Source: Metarhizium brunneum (Eukaryota > Ascomycota > Sordariomycetes > Hypocreales > Clavicipitaceae). Taken from it: a stretch of DNA of 64,000 nt. The translations under genes and the position numbers were made by a program. The notes under the pieces are model-generated. The model did no database searches. It was not told the DNA's origin and saw nothing but the letters and a program-made list of their open reading frames with translations. Below are positions 30,615-44,118 of the stretch, piece after piece; the stretch's first letter is position 1; every line of letters begins with the position of its first letter. The DNA lies in NCBI RefSeq assembly GCF_013426205.1, contig NC_089426.1, positions 930,001-994,000 of the forward strand. The letters run 5' to 3'.

Positions 30615-32510
30615 ATGCAATTCACGACCGCTGGACTTGTTTCCCGATGTGTCGCTGTCTTGGTATCGGTGATGGTAGTATGGCTGACCTGGAAGCGGCG
30701 TGTCCAGCAAGAGGTATGAGAAGCACAATCAAGAAAAGGCCATAGTACGCGTAATTGGCACTGACACTGCTCCCCATGACCATTGTAGGCCGAGAAGCGA
30801 TTTGCCTCTGAGCGTGGATGCCAACCGTTGCGGCCTTGGTCAGCCAAGTGGCCCTTGGGGCTAGACTTGCTGCTAAAGGCATTTACATACGCAAGGCGAG
30901 GGCAGATATTGCATTATTTTCTACAAGTAGTAGAGCAATCGGGAACCACTTTCCAGCAGAATTTGCTGGGTGGACGTGGCGTCAACACGGTTGACCCGGC
31001 CAATATTGAGGCTATCCTGTCCACCAATTTCAATGGTACCGACCATCCGTCACAAACAAAACATCCAAACATGTCGGGGCTGATGCCACAACCACAGATT
31101 ACAGCCTAGGATTGCGTGCCCCGAATTTTCAACCCGTGCTTGGCAGCGGTATATTCACACAGGATGGAGCGGCTTGGAGACACTCGCGGCAGCTGCTTCG
31201 GCCACAGTTTGCTTCAAACCGAGTGCACAATTTTGAACAGGTCAAAAAATGTGTCGCGCATCTTATCGAATCAATTCCTGGTGACGGAATAGTGGACCTC
31301 CAGCCTTTGTTTTTCAAGCTGACGTTCGATACAACCATGTTTTTGCTTTTTGGTAATTCCGTCAACAGCTCCGACTGGGGCCAAGTGGCTGGTCAGGAGT
31401 CCAAATTCGCGCAAGCATTCAATTTGTCGCAGGAATATTTGTCTCACCGCGGACGCTTGGGCCCATTCTACTGGCTGCTCAATGACAAGGCTTTCCGGGA
31501 TGCGTGCAAAACGTGCCACGATTTCATGGATAAAGGCATCGCCAAAGCGTTGGAGGCTTTTGCACAGACAGACCACGGAGGAAAAGGAGAGGATCGTGAC
31601 GCCGACACTTATGTGTTTGTGGAGGCTCTCATGCAGCAAACAAGAGATCCACGGGTTCTCCGGGACCAGTGCTTGAATGTTTTGCTTGCAGGACGCGACA
31701 CGACAGCGTGTTGTCTTCATTGGACATTGTATGGCGAATTCCATCACTGACATATGTTGAATACTGACTGTGGCAGTCGTCTTCTTGCTCGCCACCAGCA
31801 TATCCTCGATAAACTGCGCAGAGAAATTGACCACATATCGGGCTTGGGATCAAGCGCACCTCTGCCCACAAGGGAAGACCTGAGACGCATGTCATATCTC
31901 CAACTGGTCATCAAAGAAGGCATGCTATCGTCGCCCTGATCAGTCCTATTTTTGCTATTTCCGCTCACAATACCAAGATCCAGTCTAATGGAAAAATAGT
32001 CCTGCGTCTTTATCCGTCCGTACCCGTCAACTCGAGAGAGGCCATACGACTTACAACGTTGCCTGTAGGTGGCGGGCCCGACGGCAAGTCTCCGGTCCTC
32101 GTTAGGCCAGGCGAGGGAGTTGGGTACTGCGTTTATGCAATGCACCGCCGCAAAGACATCTACGGCCAGGACGCCGAGGAGTTTCGCCCTGAGCGTTGGG
32201 AAGGTGATTCTTTAAGAGATATTGGGTGGGCATATCTACCATTTAACGGAGGGCCGAGATTGTGCTTGGGTCGTAAGAAAAGTCCTCCCCAGAGCCGTGT
32301 TGTTTTTTCCGGCCCATGACTGACGAGACTTATCATGTAGAAGAGTTTGCTTTACTTGAAGTTGCATACACAGTGGCGCGATTGGTGCAGGTCTTCTCCA
32401 AAATCGAATTGCCGAGTGGAGAGAGGGAAGTCAAAGTCGGGCAAGAGAGACAAATTCTTACCTTGGTCGTCGCTAGTGCCGAAGGATGTGTAGTATCCTT
32501 GAAGGACTGA
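30615..32510 (+). CDS. Cytochrome P450, CYP52-like
   Basis: Six exons: 30615..30713, 30789..31035, 31098..31728, 31777..31919, 32000..32272 and 32341..32510, 520 aa, with consistent phase. A membrane anchor fills residues 1-27. The oxygen-binding I-helix motif AGRDTT precedes the fourth exon, ExxR is EVLR (Glu373, Arg376), then PERW, and the heme loop [10 protein letters not shown] has Cys462 as ligand. FNGGPR(I/L)CLG is characteristic of the CYP52 class of alkane and fatty-acid omega-hydroxylases, and 520 aa is the usual length. The fourth intron (31920-31999) starts with GC, not GT; no GT alternative keeps frame. ER membrane, needs a P450 reductase. It ends 192 bp from the stop of the ceramidase gene. 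Confidence 0.9.
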
Positions 32511-32702
32511 TGACAATACGTCGATCCTTTCGATGAAGCCCAGCTTTTTATCGAACCATCTGGGGAATGCTCAAACTCTTTTCGTTTCTTTTCTTCCCTA
32601 TCGGGGTGGGATCCATGTATGGACAATATTTTACGCAGTCTATGCGATGAAATCTTGTAAGATTTTCCAAGACAACCCTTAACAATTAACCCATCGCCAC
32701 TG

Positions 32703-33664
32703 TTACTTGTCCTTCTTCTCTAGGTATACCTCTTCTCGCATCTCTCTTGCTACATTCATGAATTGACTGGCCCCAATAGCCGTCAGAACATGCCACAAAC
32801 CATGGAACTCGAATAGCCAAGCCCAAGGCAGCCCGACTTGCCGTCTCACGGCTCGAAGCGTGGCACAATATTCCAGGTCGATATTCCATAGGACATAGCC
32901 AATCAGGCAAACGCCTATAGCTTTCCAGGTTCGCGAATTCCAATCACGACTTTTAGCCTTTGCAAACGGCGCCGGCTGGAGCCAATGGTATAGATACTGC
33001 GTGCGTAAGATAACCAGCAGTATCCCAGTTGCAAAAGCAATTACCTGGTAGATGATTCTTGGCGACTGGATGTAAAAGCCTGCAAAAGTGATAAAGACAA
33101 AAGCAAGGCCAATGGAAATGGATCGGGATCTTAAAGGTGACTGTCGTAGCGTGAGAGTGGCTTGTAGCATTGACCAGGTCAGGCCAAGCATTGAGAACTC
33201 ATCGGCGAATTCCAGTGTTTGACGGAGGCTCGCATGGAATAAGAAGGACCCAAAGCCTAAGCTCAAAAGCGAGATACTCATAAAATCCAGCTTTGGTGAT
33301 AACAACCCACGGCTTCCAGGGCCATACATGTATCGAAGAGCAAGATATACTAGTCAACAAGTCTTTTAGCGTCGGCATTTCCTTGGCTTGGGCATGATGG
33401 CACAGCTGGCTCGCTCACGCTGGTCAACCCGCGCCGAATGGAAAACGCACGTACCATACGCAAGATTCGTCAAGGAGTTCACAAATTCAGCCAAGAACCG
33501 CGTCAGAATGTAGTCCTCTTCACAGAAGCTGCCTGCAAGTCAGCACAAGGCTAGCGATTAATGTCTTCAGGAACGTCAATATACTTTGCGCGACTGTTGG
33601 GCGGGCCCCAAACTCCCGTCAGTGAATAGGGATCGCCGTCGTAACGGATATTGTGATGGCCCAT
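32703..33664 (-). CDS. Alkaline ceramidase
   Basis: Three exons, 33664..33585, 33528..33455 and 33349..32703, give 266 aa. The start MGHHNIRYDGDPYSLTGVWG leads into SRANFCEEDYILTRFLAEF, the family's N-terminal signature. About seven transmembrane helices follow. Zinc-site residues are in LFHASLRQTLEFADE and EFHGLWHV. In yeast YPC1/YDC1 this family cleaves (phyto)ceramide to sphingoid base and fatty acid in the ER. The neighbour is a P450 of the fatty-acid hydroxylase class, tail to tail, so the two could act on the same lipid, which is only an inference. Family call is solid. Confidence 0.9.
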
Positions 33665-35071
33665 GTCTAGATTTTCGTAAAGTGCAGTCGATACACTGGT
33701 GTCACGCGGCGCCGTTGCTGTGAAAGATGGAATCTTGAAATGGCTCTGGTTTGATGGCAGAAGACGACCAGGCGCGTCAATGGGTTGAGCGAGTCACCTG
33801 AGCGCCAGACCAAATTGACGATTTGACGAAAAAAAAGTACCAGACAGCTCCAGGGACATGTACGGAGCCGTTTGGTGTGGTGAATTTGCAGCTTGGCCCA
33901 GCCTCCACATCCAGCGGCGGGCGCGTATCCCCCCCCTTTTTGCCGTCCAACCAACAGTGCATCGACACATCCCTGCTGCAGTGACAGTCACAAACTGCCA
34001 CCGAGTCTGTCTTATGTAAGCTATTGACACCAAAAGTGGAGAACTCTCCTGGCAGTGCAGGCTCTCCATCTCTCTTTACCACACTTCGTTTCCTACGGTT
34101 TCGCGCAGCATTGATGTTTTCTCCATCCTTCTTTCGCCAATTAAGATGGGATCTATGCCACAAACTGGTTGAGGCGTGTTATGGCAGTATTTGAAACAAG
34201 GCATTGAGAGCAAGCAGGCGGGAATGGGGGTCATCTGCAGTACACCATGTTTGTTCAGCTCTGGTCACCCAGGTAAGCAACAGGCAGGGGGGATCTCTCC
34301 CAAGATTGGTGGCCGGATATGCAATTCATCGGGTGGCTGAGAAATTCGTTTTACGAAGGATTCGTCACGCGCATGCACAGAAAGGCTTCACCCGCGCTGT
34401 GGTTTGCTTTCCTCGAGATGGTCACTTCACTAGCGTGGAAACGATCTTGGTCAACCTCTTGTCGTCTAACATCTCCCGTCTGTACTCTTGGAGAACAGGA
34501 AATCGAAATCGAAATCGAAATTAAGATAGTAGGCGTGTTGTCAGGGTCGGCCCTTCAAGGAACATGGCGCTAGCTCATAGTGTGACGCTGGGGTTGCAGC
34601 GCAAGCCACCTCATAACTCAGAACATTGCTAAAAGTGCATCATTGGGAAGTGGAGATATTCTCGATATCGGCATAGTATCTACAAACGAACCCATCTGGT
34701 CCTTCTGGAGCTAAAAACCAGATGACTCGGGACAAGACATCGCATGGAAAGCTGAAGCGTATTCCAGCCTTCGCAGATAGGCTGAAATTGACTGGGGCTC
34801 AAGATTCTTCACCAGAAGAGCAGACATCATCTGCACATCTTACACCATGGTAGTACATGACCAGGCCCCTCCCTCACACCGGAATGGTTCCAGGACTCAG
34901 CCTCTATATATGTGCAGGAGCCAGGGAGGTGGCGTCGCCTCGAGACAGCAGACAAGGCTTCCACTCCCAAGACGAGACCCTCGAAGGCTGTCAGAGCTGG
35001 CCCGGATGACCAAGTGCAAGACAGCATCCTGACTAGATCTCTTGACTAGATCATGGCTTCCACTCTACACA
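33665..35071. other. Intergenic, with short GAAATC repeat
   Basis: 1.4 kb without a supported gene between the ceramidase start and the NLR start. A microsatellite of GAAATC x3 plus GAAATT lies at 34499-34522. The plus-strand frames around 34.2-34.6 kb show no family resemblance. Confidence 0.5.
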
Positions 35072-38000
35072 ATGGCGCAGTTAGATCCAGCAATCTACAC
35101 TATTGCATGGATTGCACCCCTTGAGATCGAGGCCATTTCAGCCCTGCATTTGCTCGATAATTCACATCATGGCCGATTTTCTCTCAGTCGCGGGGATGAT
35201 TACGTATTTCACGCTGGCGATGTATGCGGACATAATGTCGTCATCGCAACATTACCGGCTGGTCAGGAATATGGTACAGGATCAGCCGCGGCCTTGGCTG
35301 CCCAAGTCAAGAGGTTTTTCCCCAACCTTTGGTTTGGCTTACTTGTTGGTGTAGCCGCTGGGTTACCTCTTCTCTTTGGACCTGAACGACGCGACATCCG
35401 GCTCGGCGACGTAATAGTCGCGCTTCCCGAAGGTGACAGCGCAGGGTTATTCGCATACGATTTAGGGAAAGAATGCGCCGCAAAAGGCTTCCAACCCTTG
35501 CGATCTGGACATGTCCTTGCTGTAACAGAAACTGTCGTCAGGTCGGCCATCGGGAGTATCAAAATCCACGCGCCAAATGATACGGCCTTTTTTCTTCCGT
35601 TTTACCATGATATAAAGCACAGAGAGCATGCATCTGGGAATTTCATGGACCCTGGTCAGGATAATGACGTGTTTTACGACATGAACGAGCACGGAGTGCA
35701 CAGCGTAATTGCCCGAGAACCGCGGCCGAAGTCGAGACGTACTCGAGTCTGGTATGGGCCAATAGCCTCTGGAGAGAAGCTAATGAAGAACGCAGTGAAG
35801 CGCAATGAACTAAGGGATAGATATAAAGTTATCGGCATCGAGATGGAGGCTGCCGGGACAATGAATCGCATACCTGTGGGTGTTATCCGCGGGGTATGTG
35901 ATTATGGAGATGAGCGAAAAAACAAAGAATGGCAACCTTACGCAGCAGCCATGGCTGGAGCGTATGCCAAAGCCGTTTTGGCACAAATTGGACCCAAGAA
36001 CCTTCAGTCTGCAGCTGTATCCGAATCCAGCCAGGGTAGTTCCACCAGTCAGTCCTTGAAAGAAATCGTTCTGTGACAAAGCATAACACTGACTCAAGAA
36101 AAGTCATCAGGGACTTGCCCCAACCGAGTACAAAAAGTGACGGATATTCGGACGAGCCATGCAGGAACGAGTATTTCGAGACGCCGCAATCAGTGACCAG
36201 CCTCTTCACGGGCCGAGAAGATTTGCTTGATGATCTTTCCCGTACCTTTATCCAGTCAGGAAGCCCGAGAGCTGAGGCACAGCGCCGCTTTGTGGTCTAC
36301 GGACTAGGTGGTGCGGGAAAGACCCAATTCTGTTGCAAGTTTGCCGAAGAAAATCGCGACAGGTATGCGTAGAACTAGCCTGCTCTGAACTCTAATGTCC
36401 TAAATCTGACCAATGGAGCACCCAAAACAAGATTTTGGGGAATATTTTGGATCGACGCTAGCTCTGAGGAGAGAGTTGAAGACAGCTTTAAACACATAGC
36501 CGCTCTGGCCCTACTACCTCGAAACGCGAACGCTGCTCTACATTGGCTCTCAAAAGCGGACAAGAAATGGCTTCTTATTATCGATAATGCCAATGACTCG
36601 AGAATACCCTTGGAGAATTATTTCCCAAAGGGCAGATGTGGACACATTCTCATAGCGACACGCAATCCGGCACTGAAAATACACGGGAACACCGGACCAG
36701 AATTCTACAATGTCAGCGTGATGGGTTTCAAGGAGGCCAAGAGCCTGCTGCTGCGGTCTTCCGGCGTGCCTGCGCCATGGGCTCGTGATTCTGAGGATGA
36801 CGCAATGACGGTCACGAAAGCTTTAGGACTTCTGGCCTTGGCAATTGTGCAAGCAGGTGCAGCCATTCGCAGCGGTCTGTGTAAAATGAAGGACTACCTC
36901 AAGTTCTATCAGCGTAGTTTTGATAGACTTCGACCTACCAATCGCTCGAAAGGCCCAAGCAAGAACGAAATGGACGCATATGCAACTTGGGAGCTGAATT
37001 ACGAGCAGCTAGAGAAGAAGAATACTGAAGCATCTGAAGATGCCATCCAGTTACTCCAAGTCTTTGCTTTTTTCCACAGAGAAAACCTTTCGCCAGAGAT
37101 ATTTTCGAAGGCCTTACAAAACTTCAAGCTTGAAGTGGACCAGCAACAGAAAGAGTCTGGGGCTGAATGCAAGGCAACGACTTGGAAACAATGGTTTAGG
37201 GAAATGAGTGTTCTCGTCGTCGCTTTTTTGAAGAAAAACAGAGGGCCTCCCCCAATTCCACGTCTCCTCCGCGATGGTCGGCAATCTGGACGCCTCGAAG
37301 AGTGTGAGGATCGCATTCTTTATGCATTGAGAGAGCTGACTGATCTATCTCTGATAGAGCGAAACTCTCACAACGATACATATGTTATGCACCCAATCAT
37401 CCACATTTACGCTAGAGAACGGCCCAGGATGAAACTCGTAGACCAGGTACTTTGGGCCGACGTTGCTGGTATCGTCCTTGCGTCCTCTATCCTTCTGCCA
37501 CCGCTAGGAGTTGGAGAAGAGGTTGAAAAATTCCACATCAGCTTGCTTGCCCACATTGAGCAAGTCGAGCTTTGTCGCGACGACCTACGAGATAGGGTAT
37601 CGAAGAAGGAACCGTCTTGGACTTCTTGGTTAACCACTGCATCTACAATAAATATTGATTTGCTGCGAATGAAGGCCAAGTTTGCCTTTATTTATGCTAC
37701 TTGTGCCAAGTGGGATAAAGCAAGGTTATTGCTCGAAGAGGTCAAGATGATTTGCGATTCCGTCTTGGGCGCCCACGATCCTCGGTCAAGGAGAGCGACT
37801 CTTTTCCTCTCCGATGTGCTTGTGTACATGGATCGATCTATCGAAGCAGCAAGCTTGCAACAAGCATTACTCAAAACCTGCTCAGGATTCCTGGGCAAGG
37901 ACCATCCTGATACATTGAGGGTGATGAGCAAACTGGGAGGAACTCTCTGGCAACAAGGGCAGTATACTACAGCTCTAGATTTACAAAGAACAGCTGTTGC

Positions 38001-38820
38001 TGGCATGAGGGTGCAATTGACAGCAGAGCACCCCGATACGCTCGAGGCAATCGACAATCTTGGCCGAACCGTCTCCAAGTTCTGGGCACGCGACAACATT
38101 GAAGAGTCGCGTCAACTTCATACCGAAGCAATTGAAGGAATGACTAAGATACATGGGGCCGAGCATGAAAAGACACTGACCGCCAAAGAAAACTTGTGCA
38201 GGATCTTGGTTCTACTTGGCGGAGACTATTTCAACGTGGCCGACGGTTTAATGAACCATGTGCTTCAAACCCGCAAGACCAAGCTCGGAAAAGAACATCC
38301 GCAAACGCTTCTAGCAATGGCCAATTACTCAATTGTAAAGTGCGGCATCGGCGACTTTGATGCGGCAGAGAAACTGATATCGCTCGGCTTGCCTATTGCC
38401 GAGAGAAATCTGGGTGAGAACCACATCGGTGCCCTTTTTGGCCGTCAAATTCTAGCCTGCATACTTATGCAGCAAGACAGGCTGACTGAGGCGGAAGAGA
38501 TGTTGCGTCAAGTCACTGAAAAGCAGAAGAGTATGGAGTCGAGACGTGGAAACTATCACCCTGATCGACTGGGAGCACTTATTGATCTCGCTCGCTGCTG
38601 CTATTTACAAGGGAAAATTGCCGAAAGCATTAGAACCTGTGAGGAAGCGCTACAGGGTTTCACATCTATCAGCATCCAGGAACACCCTCTGGCATCATTG
38701 CTAAAAGCTGCCAGAGAGCAAATGCTGAGACAAGAGGGCCAGGCAAATGACAATGTGCAGGATGCTCCACAAGCTAACGTCATCTTCCCTGCTATATTCT
38801 TCAAGTTCCCAGAAGATTGA
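35072..38820 (+). CDS. PNP/NB-ARC/TPR NLR-like receptor, frame break after PNP domain
   Basis: Start at ATG 35072 (MAQLDPAIYTIAW). Residues 1 to about 320 are a phosphorylase/nucleosidase-type (PNP_UDP) domain ending GVCDYGDERKNKEWQPYAA. The reading frame then stops at 36074-36076, and a new frame starts with the ETPQSVTSLFTGRE lead-in of the NB-ARC: Walker A YGLGGAGKTQ (near 36300), Walker B WLLIIDNAND. A clean intron 36363-36431 lies within it. TPR repeats of kinesin-light-chain type follow (about 37690-38680). A splice with donor 36052 (GTCCTT, weak) and acceptor 36110 (CATCAG, CTGAC branch) would restore the frame; another option is 36017/36081. Otherwise the gene carries a frameshift. 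Fungal NLRs of this build act in allorecognition or stress sensing; the ligand is unknown. Confidence 0.85.
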
Positions 38821-40439
38821 TGAGCTTGAACGCATATTGAAACGACTCTTGATCTAGATGTTTTGGGTGGATTTGATTCATCGGGCAGTAAAGAGACATT
38901 GACTGGGAACTATTCAAGAACACCGATCCCCTTTCCGCCCTTTATTGTTCGGGCATTCATAACTATTTCTTATTCTGCTCAGTTTGCAAGGCGTCTGGAA
39001 TCCAGAATACAAGAATTAATAGCGGAATTGCCCATTTCTCCGAAATAGCATCCTTACAGTTATGACTCAAACCCAGCTTGTTATCCGGGTTGTTTTTAAT
39101 CATGGAGTTGTAAATGGTTGTCTGGTTGATGATGGAGAGAGAGTACAGTGTACTATTGGGAACTGTTTCACTGTAAACCAAGAACAAGAATGAGTTGGAC
39201 TAGATGAATTGACGCTTGTCTGGTATTCGCCAAAAGCCTCGAGGGCATTAACTGGTGGTGGTCTCTACCGTATTTGTTGGCAATTAAACTTTGGACCTGA
39301 CGATTGAAGATGTCATTCTCAGGGCATTCCGCTACGCGTTGGAAGCCAGCGAGCTGCGCCTGAAGTTTGTCATGTTTTTTAGGTCGTTGCATATAATTGC
39401 GAGCCGGCTTTTTACGGCCGTCTTCGAGGTCAGATTATTTCGTTTTACCAATACGGGCTCCATGGTTTCCCAACTCGCTTGGATCAGCCGATGCGTCCAG
39501 GCCAGGCGGTGTCAGTGAGCTCCTTGCTTTGACAACCGGATGGTCACCAAGAGTAGTCGCCGTGTGAAGTTGAGTTATCCGTTAGTCAAATGTAGTAGGT
39601 GTTCAGTAGACAATAAATCGTGAGTTTAGTCAAAGCCAGGGATCAACAGCAGTTGGGAAACGGGGTCTTGTGCATGTTGGTTGGACTTCCTTCAGGTCGT
39701 GGATCATGAGTCCGACATGCTCAGTACCTTGTTGTAGTCCTTGTGCACCAGTTAAACATGAGTGGAGGCTCCGAGTTCACCGTGGATTTGAGCACGACTA
39801 GGAATGTGTTGTCACCTGGTGGCCGGTCTGCCTTTGCGGCTCCAGCTTATAAACAATCGGGAGAATTTTATATCTTCTCAGTTTATGGACTCTAGATACG
39901 CAGGGTAGGCGTGTGTTCATGCAGAAACTTTGTACTTGCGGTACACCACCCCACAGAGTTGCTGTGCCTTTGTTGCTGCACTGCACACTACCAAAAGTAA
40001 CAGGGCATAAAGCAGACGAGGTTGGTACACGTCAACACAATCAGAGCCAACCTGAACTATATGCCCAGCAATTAGAACATGTTGTTTTCATGATGGCGCA
40101 ACACAAAATTTGGCCGTTGCTTGCACCGCCGCTTTGGCGTAGTGTTCGCCCTGGACACTTTCTTGGGCGAATCTCACTCTGCGGAACCAAATTCTATAAT
40201 TTATTGCAGGTAGACAAACAAATGATCAGTCAAGTTCAACACAGTCGCTGTAATAGCCATATCATCCTCTGCTTGCTGGTCTGCCTGCACCGCCAAGTCA
40301 AATTGACCCCCGACCACGTAAGCCGCGCATTCGGTCAGACATTTGGACCCAGGGCTGCGGCAGAAGGCAGCAAGTACAGACGCGATCTATACAAAACGAA
40401 GTGGTATCTTCTAAAGCAAGCCAACGCCCACTAATATGC
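38821..40439. other. Intergenic; one weak frame
   Basis: A plus-strand frame 39919-40434 (171 codons from ATG) ends 5 bp from the Ca2+-ATPase stop on the other strand. It has an uneven composition and no family I recognise, so I do not call it a gene. The rest holds nothing I can support. Confidence 0.35.
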
Positions 40440-43400
40440 CTACGCATCATTATGAGGCTCAACACGAGGCAGTCCCCCAACTCCCCCAGCCACCATGCCA
40501 ACCATGACCACCGACGGTGCACACACCGAGCCTCTTCTACTGCCAATAACGTCGGCATCTCGATTTTGAAGTAGCGGTGTTCTCTCATTATCAGAATGCC
40601 CTCTTTCGGATTCGACTCCAGAACTGGACCACCCCCAACCCCTTGACGAGGTGCGGATCAGGCGCCGCAGCCGGGAACTCCGTGGCTGCGTACACGTAAC
40701 TAGTTCGTAGCGGATGTGGTCAACCGTCGAAAGCCACGTTGCGTTGCTCGGCGTCGTCGAGGGCGATCGTTTGCGGAACCACGTTTGCCACGCCCTCGGT
40801 AGCCCGAATGCGCTTGCAACCACGTCGTCGGGAAGAAGTCGAAGCAAGACAGCAACAGGCATACACAGTGCGCCAAGAAATATCGAAATCATCCATTCCT
40901 TGACCGAAAGCGGCGTTGTTGAGAGTGCGATTCCACCAATGGTCACAATGAGAACCTGGCCCAGGATGATGATGATGTTGACAACAATGAAGTAGACATT
41001 TTTGTGCAGGCCCTCAAAAATGTTGAGCTTGTTGTCTAAACGGCGGTTGCTGCAGGTTGATTAGTACTACCATCTGCTGTTGGGTGAATTGAATGACTCA
41101 CTTGTATAGATTGAATAGCTGCATCCATACAAAGGTATTGAACACAAATGTCTCCAACGTAGCCGCCTCGTCTGACCTCACGAGCTTCAGAAGATCGGCC
41201 CCCTTGAAATCGAGTACGAACATGACGAGCAGTTGGTATATTGCCTGTCCGATAATCATCTTCCACCCGGTAATCGATATCATCGGCGTGGCTTTGGTAT
41301 CCGGGGCGCGCTGAAGGACAGAAGGATTTGCCGGGTCAGTCGCAAGCGCCAGCGCTGCTAGCGTGTCCATAATCAGGTTGATCCAAAGCAGTTGGGCAGG
41401 CGATATGATGGATTCGCCTGTGCCGCTGGACACAGATGATACGAATGTGAGGGTGACGGCGGTGATGTTTGCCGTGAGCTGAAACTACGCAAGCGTTTAG
41501 TTTTCACCATCTTGATGTCGGGACAGTCTGCAACCTACATGGAGGAACTTCTTCACTACGTCGTTAATACTCCTGCCCCACTCAATAGCGCTTACAATGG
41601 ATGAAAAGTTATCATCCATGAGAACGATGGACGATGCCTCCTTGGCGACGTCTGTGCCGGATATCCCCATCGAGAAGCCCACGTCTGCCGTCCGTAGTGC
41701 CGGCCCGTCATTTGTCCCATCGCCAGTGACGGCCACGGTCTCACCCAGCTCTTTGAGTCGCTGGACAAGTGTCTTCTTGTCCTCGGGGCTAGATCGAGCA
41801 AGAACCTGTAGTTTGGGGAGAAGATCGTACATCTCGGATGCAGACAGGTTTCTGAATTGGGACCCTTCCATGGCGATCCCGGAATCGGTTAAAATACCAC
41901 ATTCTCGCGCAATCGCGCGCGCAGTTTGGATGTTATCACCCGTAACCATTCGAACCGACACTCCTGCCTGGGCACATTGCGCTATGGCATTGGTAACTTC
42001 GGGTCTGAGAGGGTCATGAATCGCTAGCGTCCCCAGGAATGTCATGCCGGTAAGAAGTTGCTCCCACATCTCATCCTCGCTCGATGTGCTTGTTGGTGGC
42101 CAGCAGACAATATCCTTGTAGGCGAATCCGATGGTCCGTAGTGTAAGCCTTCCATAGGACTCGACGTTTTGGAGAAGAGATTGGTAGCGGTCAGGGGTGA
42201 GGGTTGCATCCTCCGTTAGCGGTAGGGTTGCATTATACAAGACTCGGTCGCATTTTCGCAAGATGACTTCAGGAGCACCTTTCAAGTACAGTCGGTGCAG
42301 GCCATTCGCTTGGAGGGCCACAGTAGCCATGTACTTTCTCCTAGAGTCGAACGGACAGGCCTGTACGATGTGCGTATTTGCCCGCTCCTCCTGCAATGGC
42401 TGCATACCCAGCCACGTTCTTGCAAAGGTGACAAGCGCGACTTCAGTGCTGGATCCAATAAAGGTCGCTATTCCATCTACTACCCCCTCTGATGCTGTCG
42501 AGTTCGTAGAGATTGACTGCATCAAGACGTCCCGAACTAGCGGATCGACCGACGACCGGAATCTAACGAGCGATGAGGAACTCCCTAGACCGGAGTAGCA
42601 CGGTTGATTACGCTCATCTGGAGAACTCGGATTCTCCTCCATTCCCTGGTGTCCCAGGTCATCAAACGAGCCGTCCAATCCAACACAGCCAGCTGCGACA
42701 GCCATTTTATTCATGGTAAGCGTTCCGGTTTTGTCAGAGCACACCACGGTTGCGTTGCCCATTGTTTCACACGCCGAGAGAACCCTGACCAGATTGTTGT
42801 CCTTGAGCATTCTTGTGACGCCGATTGCGAGAGCGAGAGTTACAGCTAGCGGTAGGCCTTCGGGAACGGCAACAACAATGATGCTTATTGATATCATGAA
42901 CACCCTGAGGAACATCTGCACAAGCTCAACAAAGGACCGGTCAGAGCCCGGTAGCTGAACGAGGATTTCGATGCCAAGGACTCCAAACAACAAAACAGAG
43001 ACGGTCACGCCGGCCACGGCTATCCTGTCCGCTATGTCACTCAGTTTCTTCTGCAACGGCGTGGCTTCCGTCCTCTCGGTAACGTCCATCTTGAGTCGGC
43101 CATACATGCTATTGACCCCAACTCCGGTGACCAAGTAGGTGCCCATTCCTTTCAAGACTTTGCTCCCAGAGATCATGAATGGGTCTATATCCTTGGCGAC
43201 CTCGCCAATGTCCAGTCTCGACAGCGCAGTATTCAAAGGCGTTTTGGTAATGTGATCCGATTCACCAGTGATGGACGACTCATCACACCGCACTGAGAAC
43301 CCCGTCACTAGCACGCCATCGGCCGGGATCACACTGCCGGCGGAGACGTGGAGAATATCGCCGACGAGTATGTCGAAAACAGATATTTCCGTACTCTTCC

Positions 43401-44118
43401 CAGAACGTATCGCTTCCACAACCCGGTCTTCGGTCTACGGCATGGTCAGAAATTGTTCCTAGCCATTCGCTGCGCCGTCGGCCATGGGACAAGACACACA
43501 TCCCGAGGCACAAAGGGGTAGCGATGATGTACGTACCTTTTTGACGAGACGGGCAAACTGCTTCTCTTTTTGGTAGTCGTTGACTGCCCCTGTTACTACA
43601 ACAATGAGAACGGCCGCCATGATGGTCAAGCTGTCCACCCACTCAATCCTCGGCTGCCCTGGCAGATGTGGTTGGAACAGAGCCTGATATACCCCGATGA
43701 ACAATGAGATGCCGGCGACAATACACAGCAGAACCAGGACCTTGTCGCTCAACGCAAGCATCATCAGCTCGAGGATGCCCTTTGTCTTCTTTGGCGGTAT
43801 CTTGTTGACACCGTATATCTCGACTCTACCTTGATGTGGCCCGTGTATCCCTTGCTCCAGTGACGGGCGGCCAGCATCAGACGATGATACGTCCTCACAC
43901 AGGCCGGCATGTAAATCAGTTTGCAAACCTTGAGCCAGGCCATTGAGTCCGCCGAGGGCCTCGAGCTCCGCTATGCTCTTGGAAGCAATGGTCCCGGCCA
44001 AGGCCTTTGGCGACAAAAGAAACGGCGCACCGCACGTGCTAGAATGGGACAGGCGCCGACTACTTGACCTGCCGTGGACGGCGAAGGTGCTGCAAGACGA
44101 GGCAGAGTAGGTCCTCAT
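40440..44118 (-). CDS. PMCA-type P-type Ca2+-ATPase (PMC1-like)
   Basis: Four exons: 44118..43537, 43434..41539, 41484..41102 and 41049..40440, with introns of 102, 54 and 52 nt, give 1156 aa. Domains in order: N-terminal extension, first TM pair after GILELMMLALSDKV, actuator loop with SSITGES (Thr250-Ser253), PEGLP (385-389) in the fourth helix, the phosphorylated Asp428 in CSDKTGTLT, TGDGTNDGPAL hinge and the C-terminal TM bundle with the PANPSVLQR loop. A long Arg/Ser-rich tail follows. The family moves Ca2+ out of the cytosol into vacuole or out of the cell. The start is the first in-frame ATG; sequence upstream looks coding-like (PVIDCADVDPDNTSATTISPVF), so a 5' exon may be missing. It heads a cluster of three Ca2+ exchangers. 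Confidence 0.9.

Noticed and set aside
31098..31750. P450 reading through the third intron
   Set aside because: The frame continues only seven codons (YGEFHH stop), whereas splicing at 31729-31776 restores the conserved WTFRLLARH.
39919..40434. 171-codon plus-strand frame next to the Ca2+-ATPase
   Set aside because: No family resemblance and uneven composition; kept only as a note in the intergenic entry.
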